In this document: positions 11,834-23,904 of the stretch, in pieces | Layout: each line of letters starts with the position of its first letter | Numbering within the stretch: the first letter of the stretch is position 1 | Assembly (NCBI RefSeq): GCF_014066305.1 | Contig: NW_023501092.1 | Location: 186,001 to 250,000, forward strand | Source: Letharia columbiana | Taxonomy: Eukaryota; Ascomycota; Lecanoromycetes; Lecanorales; Parmeliaceae | Direction: 5' to 3' | Length of the DNA: 64,000 nucleotides | Translations under genes and position numbers: made by a program | The notes under the pieces: model-generated | The model's input: only the letters and a program-made list of their open reading frames with translations | Databases searched by the model: none | What the model was told of the DNA's origin: nothing

Positions 11834-12364
11834 ATGCTGTTCTTCAGGTATGCCCCCGTCTTACCCCTGTCAATAGCGTCTTACCGCATGTTCGCTCACG
11901 ATCCTCCTCCCCAGCTTCTTTAAAACCCTCGTTGACCACGAAGTCACCGTTGAACTCAAAAACGACATCTCAATTAAAGGCATACTCAAATCGGTCGACC
12001 AATTCCTGAACATCAAGCTCGATGATATTCAGGTGGTTGAGGAGCTGAAGTATCCCCATTTGGTGAGCCCAGCCCACACCCATCCCCGTGGTCTAAGTAC
12101 GGAACACAAGTTTCCGGAGTCTGAGAGGTTAGGGCAGAGTGCTGATTATCTGGCTGTGCACCTAGTCATCCGTCAAGAACGTTTTCATACGGGGTAGTGT
12201 CGTGCGGTATGTGCACTTGCCTGGGGCAGCGGTAGACGTGGCGTTGTTAGAGGATGCTACGAGGAGAGGTACATGAGGTTCGAACATGAGAGCGTGGACA
12301 TTGCAGAGACTGATGGTACTTTGGCAATCTAGAAGCGGCATCGCAAGCATCTAAACCTCGATGA
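11834..12364 (+). CDS. LSM2: U6 snRNA-associated Sm-like protein LSm2
   Basis: Four exons (11834-11847, 11915-12062, 12166-12268, 12333-12364) give 98 aa, the usual length. Sm1 motif: FFKTLVDHEVTVELKND...IKGILKSVDQFLNIKLDD. Sm2 motif: SSVKNVFIRGSVVRYVHLP, including the RG that contacts RNA. The start MLFFSFFK is the invariant LSm2 beginning and is split by the first intron inside the Ser codon, a position often seen in fungi. Introns are 67, 103 and 64 nt, with GTATGC, GTGAGC and GTACAT donors. LSm2 belongs to both the nuclear LSm2-8 ring on U6 snRNA and the cytoplasmic LSm1-7 decapping ring. One of the safest calls in the window. Confidence 0.97.
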
Positions 12365-12877
12365 TCGATACTGAGTGGGAAGAGGCGGGACACGAAAGGC
12401 ACTATGTGGATGCGGTGCGAAGGAGTCACCGTTCAGTGAACTGAGAGACGCCTACACCGAAAAACCTAAGATACCCAAATGCATGTGAAAACATGGAGAT
12501 GGAGCAAGAGACGCATGCGCCCTGGAGGGAGATACAAGGCGAAGAGCAGGCCATCCATAGGTTGAACATCAAGCTGAAGCGTGTTCTAGGGCACTTCATG
12601 AAGCTTCTTCATTTTATGTTTACTATGCCACCTCAATGCTAGAGTTCCGTTGTTCTATATCTTCGTAGCGCCCGAACCGTAGTCTTTGTTCCCCTGCGAG
12701 CATAAAACTGTGCAGTAGTGTAGCTTATCACGTGACCGCCTGTTCCGTACGCGACTTCCGTCATGAACCTCGAATCTCTCCAACTTTACCCATTGAACTC
12801 GTATATCTGGAAAATCATCGACTCTTTTCGCAGATAGTGCAAATTCACCTATTACTCGACATGCTTCACTTTTTTCG
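12365..12877. other. Intergenic between LSM2 and PSO2
   Basis: 513 bp holding the LSM2 3' end and the PSO2 promoter. No coding potential seen. Confidence 0.5.
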
Positions 12878-15595
12878 ATGTTCCGCAAACCTCGAGAAGC
12901 GCCGGCTCCAATAGCCAGCGAGACACCCCTTCGCCCATCCACCGGCCGCCCCCCAACACCACCCTCGACTACAAGGCAGTGGACACCTCATTTCTCTGAG
13001 AACACTACATATGTTATGGCCGCTTCAACGCCTCTGCAAGGCAAGACTAAAGCTCCGCCAAAGAGGACTCCTACAACGGGCGCGGGAAGAGCGAAGGGCA
13101 AGCCCAATGGCAACATCATGAGCTTCTTCAAGAGAGCAGAGTCTTCTGGTACCACGGTAATAAATGTCAGGGAGGAGGATGAGACTCTGTTCTTAGGAGA
13201 TAGCCCGGTGAAAGACGGTGCGAAGATGTCCCTGCAGACTCCAACGCCACCTCGAGAAGAGTCCTCGAACGAGACTTCGCCTGGGGATGTTGCGATGAGT
13301 GTACCAGATTCACCAATATCTCGTTATAACGAGTATGGGGTGCCCAGTAAAAGAAGACGTACAGAGGATACACCCAAGCAGTCATTGCAAACCGAAGAGA
13401 CCAAAACCGGCCTAACCAGAGGACCCTTTGCCGATGACTCGGACTCAGACGATGAGCCAGTCAGGACACCGAGCTTCCCAGCAAGCGAAGTTAGAAGCGA
13501 TGAGGAGGAGAGTGAGTTGGCAGTAAGAGGCACTCCACCGGCTATTGCGAGGCAGCCGTTGGGGCAGGAACCAGTTGGCGCAGCGGTGCCCATCTTGAAG
13601 CGAGAGACGACAAGCATCGGAGAAGTCAACGACTTTGATGGCATTGAGGAATTCATTGATGACGAGTTTCCCGAAGAGGGCGAGGAATATCTGGAACGAA
13701 GATGGATGGAGGAGCAGGCGGAGTTTGAAGAGGGGTTGGAAGAGGAGGAGGGTCAGGCCAAGGGATATGATTCAATGGATGTGGAATTGGAGGACCCTAG
13801 AGATACGACCAGCGTCATGCCGCAAGATGCTGGATCTACAAGCTGTCCAATCTGTGGTGGGAATACAGCGGGATTGACTGACCAGGTATGAGAGCCTCCA
13901 AATGTCCCAGTTAGGTCTAACACTTCAAAGGAGATATCCGTCCATGTCAATGACTGCATGGATGGTAAGGCAAAGCCTCTTGGAGACCGCAAACCACCTA
14001 AGCAAGAATCCACTTTGGCTCCAGCAAAGCTGGATAGCGGCGTCCCTGCGCACAAGCGCTTTCAACGTGCTGCGATAGCTAAGCCAGGGCAAGAAAACCC
14101 TTTTGGGTTGACTGCAGAGCCCCTCAAATCATCGTCCGCCTTCTCCAAACTTATGTCCGGGCATGCGGAAGATGCTGCGTGGGCAACTGCTGCGGCAACG
14201 GAATCGGCATCTCGCGGTAAGCCTGCATACCAGCGGACATGTCCGTTCTATAAGATCATGCCGGGATTCTTCATCTGTGTCGATGCCTTCCGATATGGTG
14301 CGGTTCAAGGCTGTAACGCCTACTTTTTAAGCCACTTTCATAGCGACCATTACATCGGTCTCACATCATCATGGTGTCACGGTCCAATCTACTGCAGCCA
14401 TGTCACGGCGAACTTAGTCAGGCGACAATTGAGAGTTGATCCTAAGTGGGTCGTTGACCTCGAATTTGATAAGAAGGTCGAGGTACCTGGGACCCAAGGC
14501 GTTGAAGTCACGATGATACCAGCAAATCACTGTCCTGGAAGCTCGCTTTATCTTCTCGAAAAGGTGATCGGAAAAGGGAAGAGTCCAAAGGTCCAGAGAG
14601 TTTTGCACTGTGGAGACTTCCGTGCTTGTCCCGCCCATGTGCAGCATCCAAAGCTACGGCCAGACATTGTGGATACAATCACTGGCAGGAACCTGGCACA
14701 GCAGAAACTCGATGTCTGCTACCTCGATACAACATACCTGACGCCCAAGTATTCGTTTCCCAGCCAAGAAGAAGTCATCAAGGCTTGCGCCGATATGTGT
14801 GTAAGCCTCAGCAAGGATTTTGTGGACGAAAGCGATAGCTGGGAGAAAACTAAGAAAGAGCGGGCTGGTGACGGCATGGTCAAATTTGTTCGCAAAACGT
14901 CAGTCAAGGAGGAGGTTGAGGAAGAAGAGATCAAGATCAAGATCGAAGATGGACCATCGAAGAAGGCAAGAGGTCGTCTCCTGGTAATCGTGGGAACCTA
15001 CAGCATAGGCAAAGAGAGGATATGTCTAGGTGTTGCCAAAGCACTCAATAGCAAGATCTACGCTCCACCAAACAAGCAAAAGATCTGTGCTGCGCTCGAA
15101 GACCCGGAGCTATCGGCCCGTATGACGGATGACCCTCTCGAAGCTCAAGTGCACATGCAGATGCTCATGGAAATCCGGGCAGAAACCCTAGCCGACTACC
15201 TCACCGGCTTTAAGCCGCACTTCTCCCGCATAGTTGGCTTCAGACCATCAGGATGGAACTACCGCCCACCAAACAGCCGCTTTACCGAGTCTCCGGCCGT
15301 CCAGACTGTTCTCCATTCCGACAACTGGAAGTCGCGATACTCGATGGCTGAATTGACACCGCAACGAGGCAGCACCCGTGAGGCCAACTGCTTTGGAGTC
15401 CCATATAGTGAACATAGTAGCTTCAGGGAGCTTACAATGTTCTGCTGTTCGCTGAGGATCGATAAGGTCATCCCGACTGTGAATGTAGGGTCGGCGAAGT
15501 CGAGGGAGAAGATGAAAGCTTGGTGCGAGAAGTGGGCGATGGACAAGAAGAAGAATGGGTTGTTTAAGGTATCCGATGGGCAAACGGCTTGGTGA
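12878..15595 (+). CDS. PSO2: DNA interstrand cross-link repair nuclease PSO2/SNM1
   Basis: Two exons (12878-13885, 13931-15595) with a 45-nt intron; 890 aa. The disordered N-terminus includes a PIP-box-like stretch NIMSFFKR (about 79-86). A UBZ4-type ubiquitin-binding zinc finger follows (C323, C326, H341, C345), split by the intron. The metallo-beta-lactamase core has SHFHSDHY (HxHxDH, 470-476), NHCPGSSLYL and HCGDFR. The beta-CASP region and the C-terminal DRMBL segment (GVPYSEHSSFRELTMFC) complete the family layout. Known role: nuclear 5'-3' exonuclease that trims interstrand cross-links. An acidic insert lies inside the beta-CASP region (VEEEEIKIKIED). Start chosen at the first in-frame ATG; MAASTPLQG (13016) is an alternative that keeps every domain. 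Confidence 0.95.
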
Positions 15596-16176
15596 GCCTC
15601 CTGTAGATAGCTTCTGCGTAGAAAAAAATCTCTCCGCAGCCCCTTTTCGCCTGGGTGCGTAACGGCTTCCCGTGTTCGATACTGTGCCATTACGACGCGA
15701 ATCTGACATGAGCTTGGCTTTGGACCCTTCATTGCCGCTATCTTCCCAACGGCTTTGAAGGCTTGGGGGCTTGACTCAAACCAGCGCACGACACTATTCG
15801 TCACACTTCTCCTCTTAACCCTACGTTCGCTGCTGGACAGAGCTCGAAGTGAATTAGCATCCTTGATAAAAGTATGGCCTTTCGTGCCTTTCCCTCGTTC
15901 TGCGCCGAGGCAGCGTACGAAAGATACCTGCCACTCAGGGGCTTTAGTCCCGCAAAAAGCTTTTGTTCCAATCTCGCCGTGCATCAAGGGAGAATCGAAG
16001 TCGCTGCTCAACTAGATTCCAGGGACTCAGCCTTCTATCGCTCATAAACCGCACTCACAGCGGGACATCCAGTGCCCTGCAGGAAATACTCTATGTTCCT
16101 TACTATCCGAACTACAGGCTGCGGACAAGGCGATTGGCCGCAATGTATGGTACCCGACCCCATTGACGTGAAGTGC
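15596..16176. other. Intergenic downstream of PSO2
   Basis: 581 bp without a convincing coding frame. Confidence 0.45.
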
Positions 16177-17109
16177 ATGATCGCGGCGCTTACACGCTTT
16201 TTAGTCGCTGCATTGGTGTTTACGTTTTGGTTCCTGGAAACACAATTTCTGAAACGCTCACTACCAAGACCAAGGCCAGGTCTCCGACCAGGCCCACCAC
16301 CGAGCGAACAACTGAGCTAGTAACAAGACCTTCAAGTAGAGATACAGATTCACTCACGGCAGATTCCCTGCCAAGGATCACTTCGAGCACTGAATGTGCA
16401 AAGGCGACATCGATTGCGTCAAAGACCACAAAGACTTCAGAATGGCCTACCGCTGCTCCTAGCTCTGCTTCAACATCTCCTAAATCTAGTACAATATCCG
16501 GGGCCTCCAGTGCTAGTCCTACAACGTTTAATAGCGCTTCAAGCAGCATCTCCAAATTAACCACAAGCTCCAACACCTCAACAGAATCAACCTCTTCTAG
16601 CACCATGCTCCCCATATCGAGCTCCTCACCTTTGAATATCTTCCCTAGCAGCGCTTCCAGCGGAAACTCTACCACCTCTGCCACCAGTGCCTCGCCCTTC
16701 TCCTCCAGTAGCTCAATCCATCGGCTCCTCCAGCCCCTCATCCCTCTGTTCCCCCACATGCGCCTACCCCACCGCCACCACAGCATGTCCAACTGTTACC
16801 GCCACCGGTCTCGCCTACAAGCGGTACTACGCCGGCCAATGCTACATCGAAAACACCGCGAATCCCGGCACAGGCGGGGAGCTCGCCGTCTACACGCGCT
16901 TCAGAGGAGCCTATGATATGTGCGCCGCAACCCAATACTGCGCCAACGCAGCGGGAGCGGCCTACGGACCTTATCATTCCTTTGATTTGCATTACACCTG
17001 CTCAAATTCGAGCTGGATGTGCGTGCAGTACTACAATGGCAATAGTGATGCGACCTACTTCAATGTGCTGGATTTGGATGTTGCTGTTGCATTTGGGTAT
17101 AGCTACTAG
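16177..17109 (+). CDS. Ser/Thr-rich secreted or cell-wall protein with C-terminal Cys domain, frame disturbed
   Basis: A likely signal peptide (MIAALTRFLVAAL) starts at 16177. A 53-nt intron (16216-16268, weak GTGTTT donor) moves it into the frame of a long Ser/Thr-rich, probably O-mannosylated stalk (about 150 residues). Near 16690-16735 the coding frame changes by one base to the C-terminal domain: SPTCAYPTATTAC, GQCYIEN, YDMCAATQYCANAAG, LHYTCSNSSWMCVQYYNG, ending FGYSY. At least eight cysteines lie there; the spacing resembles PAN/apple-like or WSC-like extracellular modules but matches none I can name. Removing one base (for instance of CC at 16718-16719) gives 292 aa with closed phases. 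No intron long enough fits the second frame change. The gene is probably real; exact structure uncertain. Confidence 0.5.
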
Positions 17110-17930
17110 GGTGCATGCAGGGAGTCGTTGCCTCTGGAGGAGATCCTTTTTTTGGCCGTCGGTTCAGGAACAGCAGAGCAGAGGCATTGTGATCTTGAGC
17201 ATACCTTTTTGAGACTATGTTGCTCCTTGCCCGAGACAGTATGCAATTTTCCTTTATCGTCTTTGTATGGACTTCATTGGACTCTCGGCAGCCATCACCA
17301 AACACGGCGCCACAAGCGGCATCTCTTCGCAAATAAGAAACGTAGCAAAAGTCATGCATAGAAACTTATGTCTAAGTTCCAATAGGGGAAAGCTCTCTTG
17401 CTTTTCATTTGCGTACATGTCTGTGGGTATCGACCAGAACAAATCGGCACTTCCTGTCAGAGGATACTAAATAAAAGGTTTGAACGCGTTGAACAAAGTC
17501 CCTTGCAGGTGAAATGACGACTTTTGATCGATGAGATTGAGACTATTAGCTGAGAGAATCTATGGCTCGAAGGTTACTCTTGTATGGTATGGGACGAGGC
17601 AGCGCTTGACGACTCTGCCTCAGATAGATCTGCCACTTTGTTCATCCATTTGAAAATACATTTCTTTACATTTCTCTGCAAGCGCCACAAGTTGTCAAAA
17701 AATGGGGTTTCTTGCTGCATGGATTTGAGGCCGTCATGGAGAGGTATGGAAATCTTACCTTCTCACATCTGATGCTGTACAGCGTAGCGGTAACCGTCTT
17801 CCACACTTCGTGTCATCAGTCACTCCTGCTAGAATTCAACGACCAGCTTGACCATTTGTAAAGTATCGCGCAATACAGACCCCCATCCCTGCCGGTTACT
17901 CTCTGACCAGTGCTCTCTTCCCTAGCCCCC
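17110..17930. other. Intergenic between convergent genes
   Basis: 821 bp between two convergent genes. Only short, unsupported frames (for example 17584-17772). Confidence 0.45.
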
Positions 17931-19386
17931 TCACAGTTCGCTATGAGGACTCGGATGGAAGAATCCCCTGTACGCCTCAGCCGAGGCATTTCGTTCGGCG
18001 AAAGGGAGGAGCTTGTTGACAGGCGAGCATGGAAGGTTCGTGGACGCGTACTTGTCGACCGCAAGGACCTGATGCAGCTTCCAGTTGGCGCTCCAATAGG
18101 CCAACTGGACTAGCTGGTTGATCGCAAAATACTGAAAATAGACGAACAGGACCCGAAGGTATGCGTCCCAGGTGATTGTATTGAATGCTTCCGCGACGGT
18201 CAAACCCGGGTGGCGGATATGAGAACGTTTGTCGTAGGGATGTAATCGAGATCTATCGCCGCGGTGGAAAGGTACGATGGCCAGGTCGTCGTCCGAAAGC
18301 ATGGATGCGTGGACTCTTCTCATCGTCATGGTTGCCGGAATTGCTACAACTGCTACGAGAATCAGGTACAGGAGGAAGACCAATGCGAATTGCATGATCT
18401 TCTTATTTTGGCCATATTCATCAAGTGTATTCCAAGAATCAACGTCGAAGGCGTAGTGCTTCAGCCTGAAGGTGCGGCTGAGAGCCAGTGGAAGACTTAG
18501 AGTCAAATGCTCGGCTACTAGCCAAGAAGCGGTAAGGGGCCATAGATCTGTGAGGACGCTTGGGCCCTTTGGGAAGTGATCTTGGATGTTGATACTTTTC
18601 CTAGGGGGGCGTTATTGTATAATGCGTCCATGTTGCAAGTCCGGGGCCCCACATTGTTGCGAGAATGATAGATGTCGTCCCATAGCCGAGGCTGAGCTCG
18701 CTAGGCTGTCCTGATAAGAAGAAATCACATATCATCCCAAAATACCACTGGGGAACGGCCATGTATAGGTAACCGATGAATCCTCGAAAGCAAGCGTAGC
18801 TAGTAATGCGATCCCAGGTGTTCATCACCGCGCTTTTGCTGGGCTTGGCAGCTGGTCCGCTTTCTTTCATCGTATCTCTCCGCTTGAGATCCAGGCGGAC
18901 CTCGCCAACTGAGACTCCTCTGAGTCGATGAGCTCCAGCTGCTTTGAACCGGTTGATGACTCGCATTCTCTGGACCAAGCTATCGAGCCGAGCACGGTGA
19001 GACTCAGGGTGTTTGTGCGCACTAGCCGCTGCAATGGTTCTGATTCTTCTGTCCGCAACAATGATAACTGTTGAGATAACCTGATAAACATACCATACCT
19101 AGGCCGGGATGTTATTCTAGATGAATGCGTCGAAATCAGATGCGGTACTCACAACGAAAGAGAGACAGTACTTCAATGTGGCTAGAGTAAGAAAGACAAG
19201 TACGATCCAGACGGGCATAGCGTCTTTCGAATTTAAATTGGAGTGCTTATTCGCGCGAGAAGTCTGCAGGAGAGATTCTCCGACTGGTTGGTATGTCTTT
19301 GGCAGGGGTGGTTCGCCAATGGTTGTCAGTCCATGCGATGTGCAGTAGACGAGCAGGTACTCCAAAGCCATCTGAGCGGAAGACAT
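17931..19386 (-). CDS. Multi-pass fungal membrane protein, unknown function, one-base frameshift
   Basis: Exon 1 19386-19153 and exon 2 19098-17931 flank a 54-nt intron (GTGAGT...CCTAG). The product has several hydrophobic segments: PVWIVLVFLTLATLKYCL plus FVVWYVYQVISTVIIVA near the N-terminus, CFRGFIGYLYMAVPQWYFG, GTTSIILATMWGPGLATWTHY, and FALVFLLYLILVAVVAIPATM. In the six-C run read from + positions 18604-18609 the frame breaks (TPP then stop). Dropping one C gives TPPRKSINIQDHFPKG... and a continuous 466-residue protein with phases closing exactly. The motif region 'TMWGPGLATWTHYTITPP' and 'DHFPKGPSVLTDLWPL' feel like a conserved ascomycete family of unknown role, but I cannot name it. 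The homopolymer site makes a sequencing error likely. Confidence 0.65.
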
Positions 19387-21127
19387 CTTTTAAAACTGGT
19401 TTATGGGGCAATACGATACTAAGCAATAGCCTTTACTAAAGACGCTTCTTTTGTGAGAGCCTCAAGACCTGTATTTCTTTTCCGTAAATGAGGCTGACAG
19501 ACGGATTCGCTAATGAAGAATTGGATGAAGCTGGGCAGATGGCATGAAAATGTGTACTCGAACGAGAGAAGAAAGGACGACGGCAGAAGATCAAACGCCT
19601 TATGATGATATACAAAGAAGGAGAGAAGGATGGTGTGGTATATACGTGGGAGCGTTTCAGATACTTAATTGAAAAAGGAGGGCGGAGCCTCAGCTCCTGC
19701 AAGCTCAGCCCTATCACCGGCAGTTGGCTAGCGCCAAGAGACACAGCCGGCCTCGCCGAGCGCCAAGCCCCGCTCCGCGCCAGTCGCACCCAATTCCTCA
19801 GCACTCTTCGTCATAAAGTACTTGAGGAGCTTTTTTCATAAGGTCAGCCATTGCTCATTGATATTTTTGAGAGCTTTTGATGCTTGTAAAAGATAAGTAT
19901 TCAGCGTCCACACGAATGAGCACTTCTTATAGGGACAGCAACAGCAGGGTGCTGGAATACTACTTACTGCGCCACGGCGTAGGGGTTTGGTGAACCGGTA
20001 TCGCTCAATTATTCTCCCTCACAAGACAACAAATGGAAAAACACTGTTTCATAATTGGGCATCATTAATGACTGAGGACCCAAGTCACTCGGTGAGAACA
20101 GTGAGTACACTATTCTATCAATGTTTCACCAATCTTATCATCATTTCAGACCGTTCCCGTCGTAATGGTTGCGCTTCTCTGCCAATGATGCATCTTGCCC
20201 AGCATCCCCCCCTATCCCTCATGTAACCTGACTTCAGCGTCGCAGTGCTTCCAGTGACATTCTATACAGATTAGACACACTGCAAACAACGGACGGCTTT
20301 TCCGAGCTTTCCCCACCAACTACCGCCCCAGAGTCCCCTCCCTGACCCTGGCGTGACATACGGGTTCTACACGAGGCATGATCGTGGCTTCGGACTTGGA
20401 AAGACTGCTTCCTTCTCGCTTCTAGGTCATGGGACGTACGCTTCATGATCGTAGGTCAAAGGGTTTTCTTCTGAGACAGAACCGGTGGCTACCGAATAGA
20501 CGAGAATTGGACATTGAGTAGCATATTGCAGGTAGAATTCAAAGAGTTTCGAACCCGTGGCCAGATTTCACAGAATCATAGGACTAGTGCTGAATCAAGT
20601 AACCTTCATCAGCAGCAGACCGCCAAACAACGTGTGCTATGTTGTGGATACATTGTACTGCTTGTACCAAACGTGACGCAACCGACTCGACGATCCGCAT
20701 GTTTGGCTGACCGGAAGTCTGGGAAGCGGAAGCATCGGAAACATACGACGCTAGGTAGAAGTGCAAAGGCTCTTACTCCTCACGGTACGGACAGCCAGGG
20801 ACTTGGTGTTCGTGGACGAGGCGGATGGGCTTGATGAGTATCAATTAGCTCGTGCAGCTCTCCTACTAATACAAGGGTAGCGCTGGTGGATGGCGCTGTC
20901 ATTTTTCACTCTTTGCGCTTGCCCATCGAACGTGATTATCGCCTCTCATTTTCTAATCTCAACCGGACAGCGTACAGCGTTGAAGGCAAATTCAAAAGCC
21001 AGTGCGCATCGATAACCTCAGAAACCTCCCCAGCTTAAGGTCTATCGACCCAGTACCACGAAAAACCCCTTCCACAAACTCCGTCGAAACAAGTTCCAAT
21101 CACCGCCGCAAGCCAATTCGTACAGAC
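19387..21127. other. Long intergenic region
   Basis: About 1.7 kb with only short overlapping frames. None has domain motifs or splice logic. The left part must contain the promoter of the membrane-protein gene, the right part the terminator of the PIR/GPI gene. Confidence 0.4.
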
Positions 21128-21766
21128 CTAGCTCAGCATCACCGCCAACCCAATCACCCCCAACGCTCCAAATCCAGCACTCACTCCCAACCTCGCCGCA
21201 ACTCCCTTCGAAGCTGCCTGCGTTGTCCCAGCCTCCCTCGGACTCCCCTCCCCACTCGTCGATGCCTGACTGGCAACCGCTGGCAAAGTTGGCACCACGG
21301 GCACCGTGGGCGCGGTTCCGTTCTCCACCGGCAGGACATTGCCAGTACTCGCGCTCGGGTGGGAGGTTTCGTGATTAACATGGTGATGCGGGATCGTGAT
21401 GTTCGCAGCCGGTGCAGGGGCGATCAAGATTGGCGCCGTGGTAGCCGCTTCTTCGATCCTGGCTGGGGCAGGGATCGACGTGTTTGCTATTGGCGGTGCA
21501 GCGACAGCTCCCGCTTCTTTCAGCGCAGGTGGGGGCGACAGAGGCGGAGATGTGGCAGCGGGTATGAAGGTGGAGGTAGACGTGGGTGGTGGCGGTGATG
21601 CTGCTGCTACCGGGGCGCTGGTGGGTGCGATTGCGATTTTGGGTGCCACGACGGCCGGTGCTTCGGCAGGCTCCTGGACCTGGCCGTCGCTAATCTGGGA
21701 GACCATATTTGCGAGAGCGAAAGGAAGGAGTGCGAGTAAAAGGTAGGCTTTCGTAGGCGTGTGCAT
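21128..21766 (-). CDS. GPI-anchored cell-wall protein with a single PIR-type motif
   Basis: 212 aa, no intron. Signal peptide MHTPTKAYLLLALLPFALA. Directly after it comes VSQISDGQVQ, which fits the PIR repeat consensus (SQ-x-x-DGQ-[LIV]-Q) in which the first Gln is the ester cross-link residue to beta-1,3-glucan in yeast Pir and Cwp1 proteins. The middle is Ala/Pro/Ser/Thr-rich with some N-glycosylation sequons (NTS, NIT, NGT) and a His triplet. The C-terminus is a hydrophobic tail (LGVSAGFGALGVIGLAVMLS) preceded by small residues, as expected for GPI attachment. Likely covalently bound to the wall by either route. No second PIR copy and no C-terminal four-Cys PIR domain. Confidence 0.75.
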   Translation of the reverse strand: MHTPTKAYLLLALLPFALANMVSQISDGQVQEPAEAPAVVAPKIAIAPTSAPVAAASPPPPTSTSTFIPAATSPPLSPPPALKEAGAVAAPPIANTSIPAPARIEEAATTAPILIAPAPAANITIPHHHVNHETSHPSASTGNVLPVENGTAPTVPVVPTLPAVASQASTSGEGSPREAGTTQAASKGVAARLGVSAGFGALGVIGLAVMLS

Positions 21767-22074
21767 TTTGGCTCTTCTTTTGATGCTTACGTGATTTTTA
21801 TGCTGTTTCCTCCAATTTAAAGTTTACAAAGGAGCCTTTACCGATTCAGCGAAGTTCAAAGAGTGGACGGGATCTCCGAGCAAAGTCAACGAGCAGCGAA
21901 GGTCCAGAAGACCTGGCGGGGGCGAGTACTGATACTTTATTCAAGCTCGAGCGAGGAATGCAGTGTCCCTTGCTCCGTATTCGAAACGCGATCTTCATTC
22001 TTCACGCGCGTTTGCGCCACCATTATATAATTTTCGCGTTGTTCAAGCCAGCTTTAGCATAAACGTCTGCAGAA
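21767..22074. other. Short intergenic region
   Basis: 308 bp; promoter of the PIR/GPI gene and terminator of the next gene. Nothing else seen. Confidence 0.4.
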
Positions 22075-23163
22075 CTACACTACCCCGGATTTAAATCCGT
22101 TAGAGATCTCGGCTGGAGCCCGACGTCTTTGCTGTAACACGGACCTTGCAAACCAAATATCATGAAGTGCCATGAACGCTATCAACAGACTGAAAAAAAG
22201 GGCCGTGATCACGATAATGACAAGTATCAGACATGAAAACCATCTGGAAACATAAGCAAAGTGAGTCCATTTCGGTAAAGAATACTGCAACGAGCCCTGT
22301 ACGCCGAGCTCTACCTGCATAGCACTCAAAGCGACAGACAGTACTGCAAAAATCGAAAGTAATGGGGCAAGGAAGTGTCCTAGATATGCACCCCACTGCG
22401 CGTCGATATGATGGAAGGTAAGCTTCCTCAGGAAGATTCGAGCACACATATTCAGACGGCTGAGGCGAAGCTCTCCATAGCGATATCTCGGACTGACGCT
22501 ACCATCGGGCAGCTTCTGAAAAGCAGCAATGAACCTGGCAAAGCGTTCGAAAGTAATGTGGTCGGATCCATCAGCTGAAACCGAGCCGTCGTCTTTCGGA
22601 ATCAAAGCCAGGTGATGCTCATTACTAGTGGCCAACCGGAAATCACACTCGTATCGAACAAGATATGCATATGTTCGTACGAAGCCGGTGATCGCTCTAC
22701 GAAGCTCGACCGGTTGAGTATTCAAGAATTTCCAGAATGCGTACGACAGCAGGTACCTCGGGATAGGCTTGATATATATGCGGTCATAGTACCAAACGAG
22801 ATGAAGCTGGGGGTTTTCTGTGACGATGATGTTTCGTCCCCGAACCGCTTGATGGTGCAAAGGTGATATGTGCCAGTATCGAGGTGTTGAAACCTTAATT
22901 CTCCAATTGATTATGAGCTTTCATGCAATCTAATTTTTCGGACTTACCAGCCAGAGCTTGGGAGCCAGCGTATCCAAGTCAGTCGTCGAATGTTCTTCAT
23001 CCAAATACTGCTTCAACCCCATAGACTCGGTCAATGCGACTCGCGGTTGTCCTGGTAAGGAGGTACTACCCCCGTCGGACCGGCGAATGTTGGTGTCCTG
23101 TGCAACAGCTCCTAGTTCTAGCTGCTTGTTAAGCTCGACTTCTGACGAGAAAGGGACGTCCAT
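22075..23163 (-). CDS. Conserved fungal membrane protein (DUF6601-like)
   Basis: Exon 1 23163-22948 and exon 2 22893-22075, with a 54-nt intron (GTAAGT...AATTAAG); 344 aa with closing phases. The spliced junction gives 'LAPKLWLVSTPRYWHISPLHHQ', followed by 'AVRGRNIIVTENPQLHLVW' and 'RIYIKPIPRYLLSYAFWKF', the hallmark run of a widespread ascomycete family that I recall as DUF6601 (name from memory). The middle is a soluble domain (residues about 110-230, RLNMCARIFLRKLTFHHID). Two membrane spans follow (LAPLLSIFAVLSVALSAM and FSCLILVIIVITALFFSLLIAFMAL) and then a basic tail. Function unknown. Start chosen at MDVPFSSEV, the first ATG. Confidence 0.75.
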
Positions 23164-23904
23164 CGGTGTTCGCAAAGCTTGCTAATCAACAAGCCTCTTT
23201 GTCGCCACACTACTTGAAAGGCTATTTGCGATGAGCAATGTCCTGCTTCATTTTGATGAGCCGGGTTCGGGAAGCTGGAGCTTTAACGGTGGGTCTGTAG
23301 GAACCGCTCTTCAATAAAAAGAAGGGGCTGGAAGTTGCCGCTAACCGCGGGCCTCAGAAACACTAAGAATAGTCTCTAGAGTAGCCTAACTTAGCCTGGC
23401 CCACGCCAACGATGGAAGACGACCAAAGTGCTTGCAGGACGGGTAGATCAGGCCCCGCTCGCCGCCCATCTGGTAAAGTCCGTCTAAGGTACGTTTAGGA
23501 GCGGGTGGCATACCTTACCTTAGGACTAACAGTATCAGATAAACTCGTTTGGAGATGGACAGGTGGTAGCCTCTTCTGTAGAAAGGCTAGAAGCATCCAC
23601 GTAGGAATTCAGCTCAAGGCCGAGGGCCTAATCCTTTCTAGGTCCTGTTGCATTCGTTATGAACTTGGACTGGCGCTTAGAGTAGAGCTGAAGATGCGGG
23701 CCTGGTGGGCGAACCAATTAGCAGGGAGAGCCTTATCAGCACTCCCTGCTGAGTGCTGTTTCCTGTGCGATCTGGCGCCAAGTGGGGTACCCCCATCATT
23801 GAAAACCCACTTTCCAGAATTCTTCCTTTTGAGCCAGACAAACTAAAATTTCAAGATCAAGCAAACGTACAACTTAGGCTCACGCGCTTCATGGGACTAA
23901 TCTG
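23164..23904. other. Intergenic before the NLR gene
   Basis: 741 bp without a supported gene. It holds a perfect 9-bp inverted repeat (23720-23728 and 23742-23750, 13-nt loop) that may be a chance hairpin. Confidence 0.4.
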
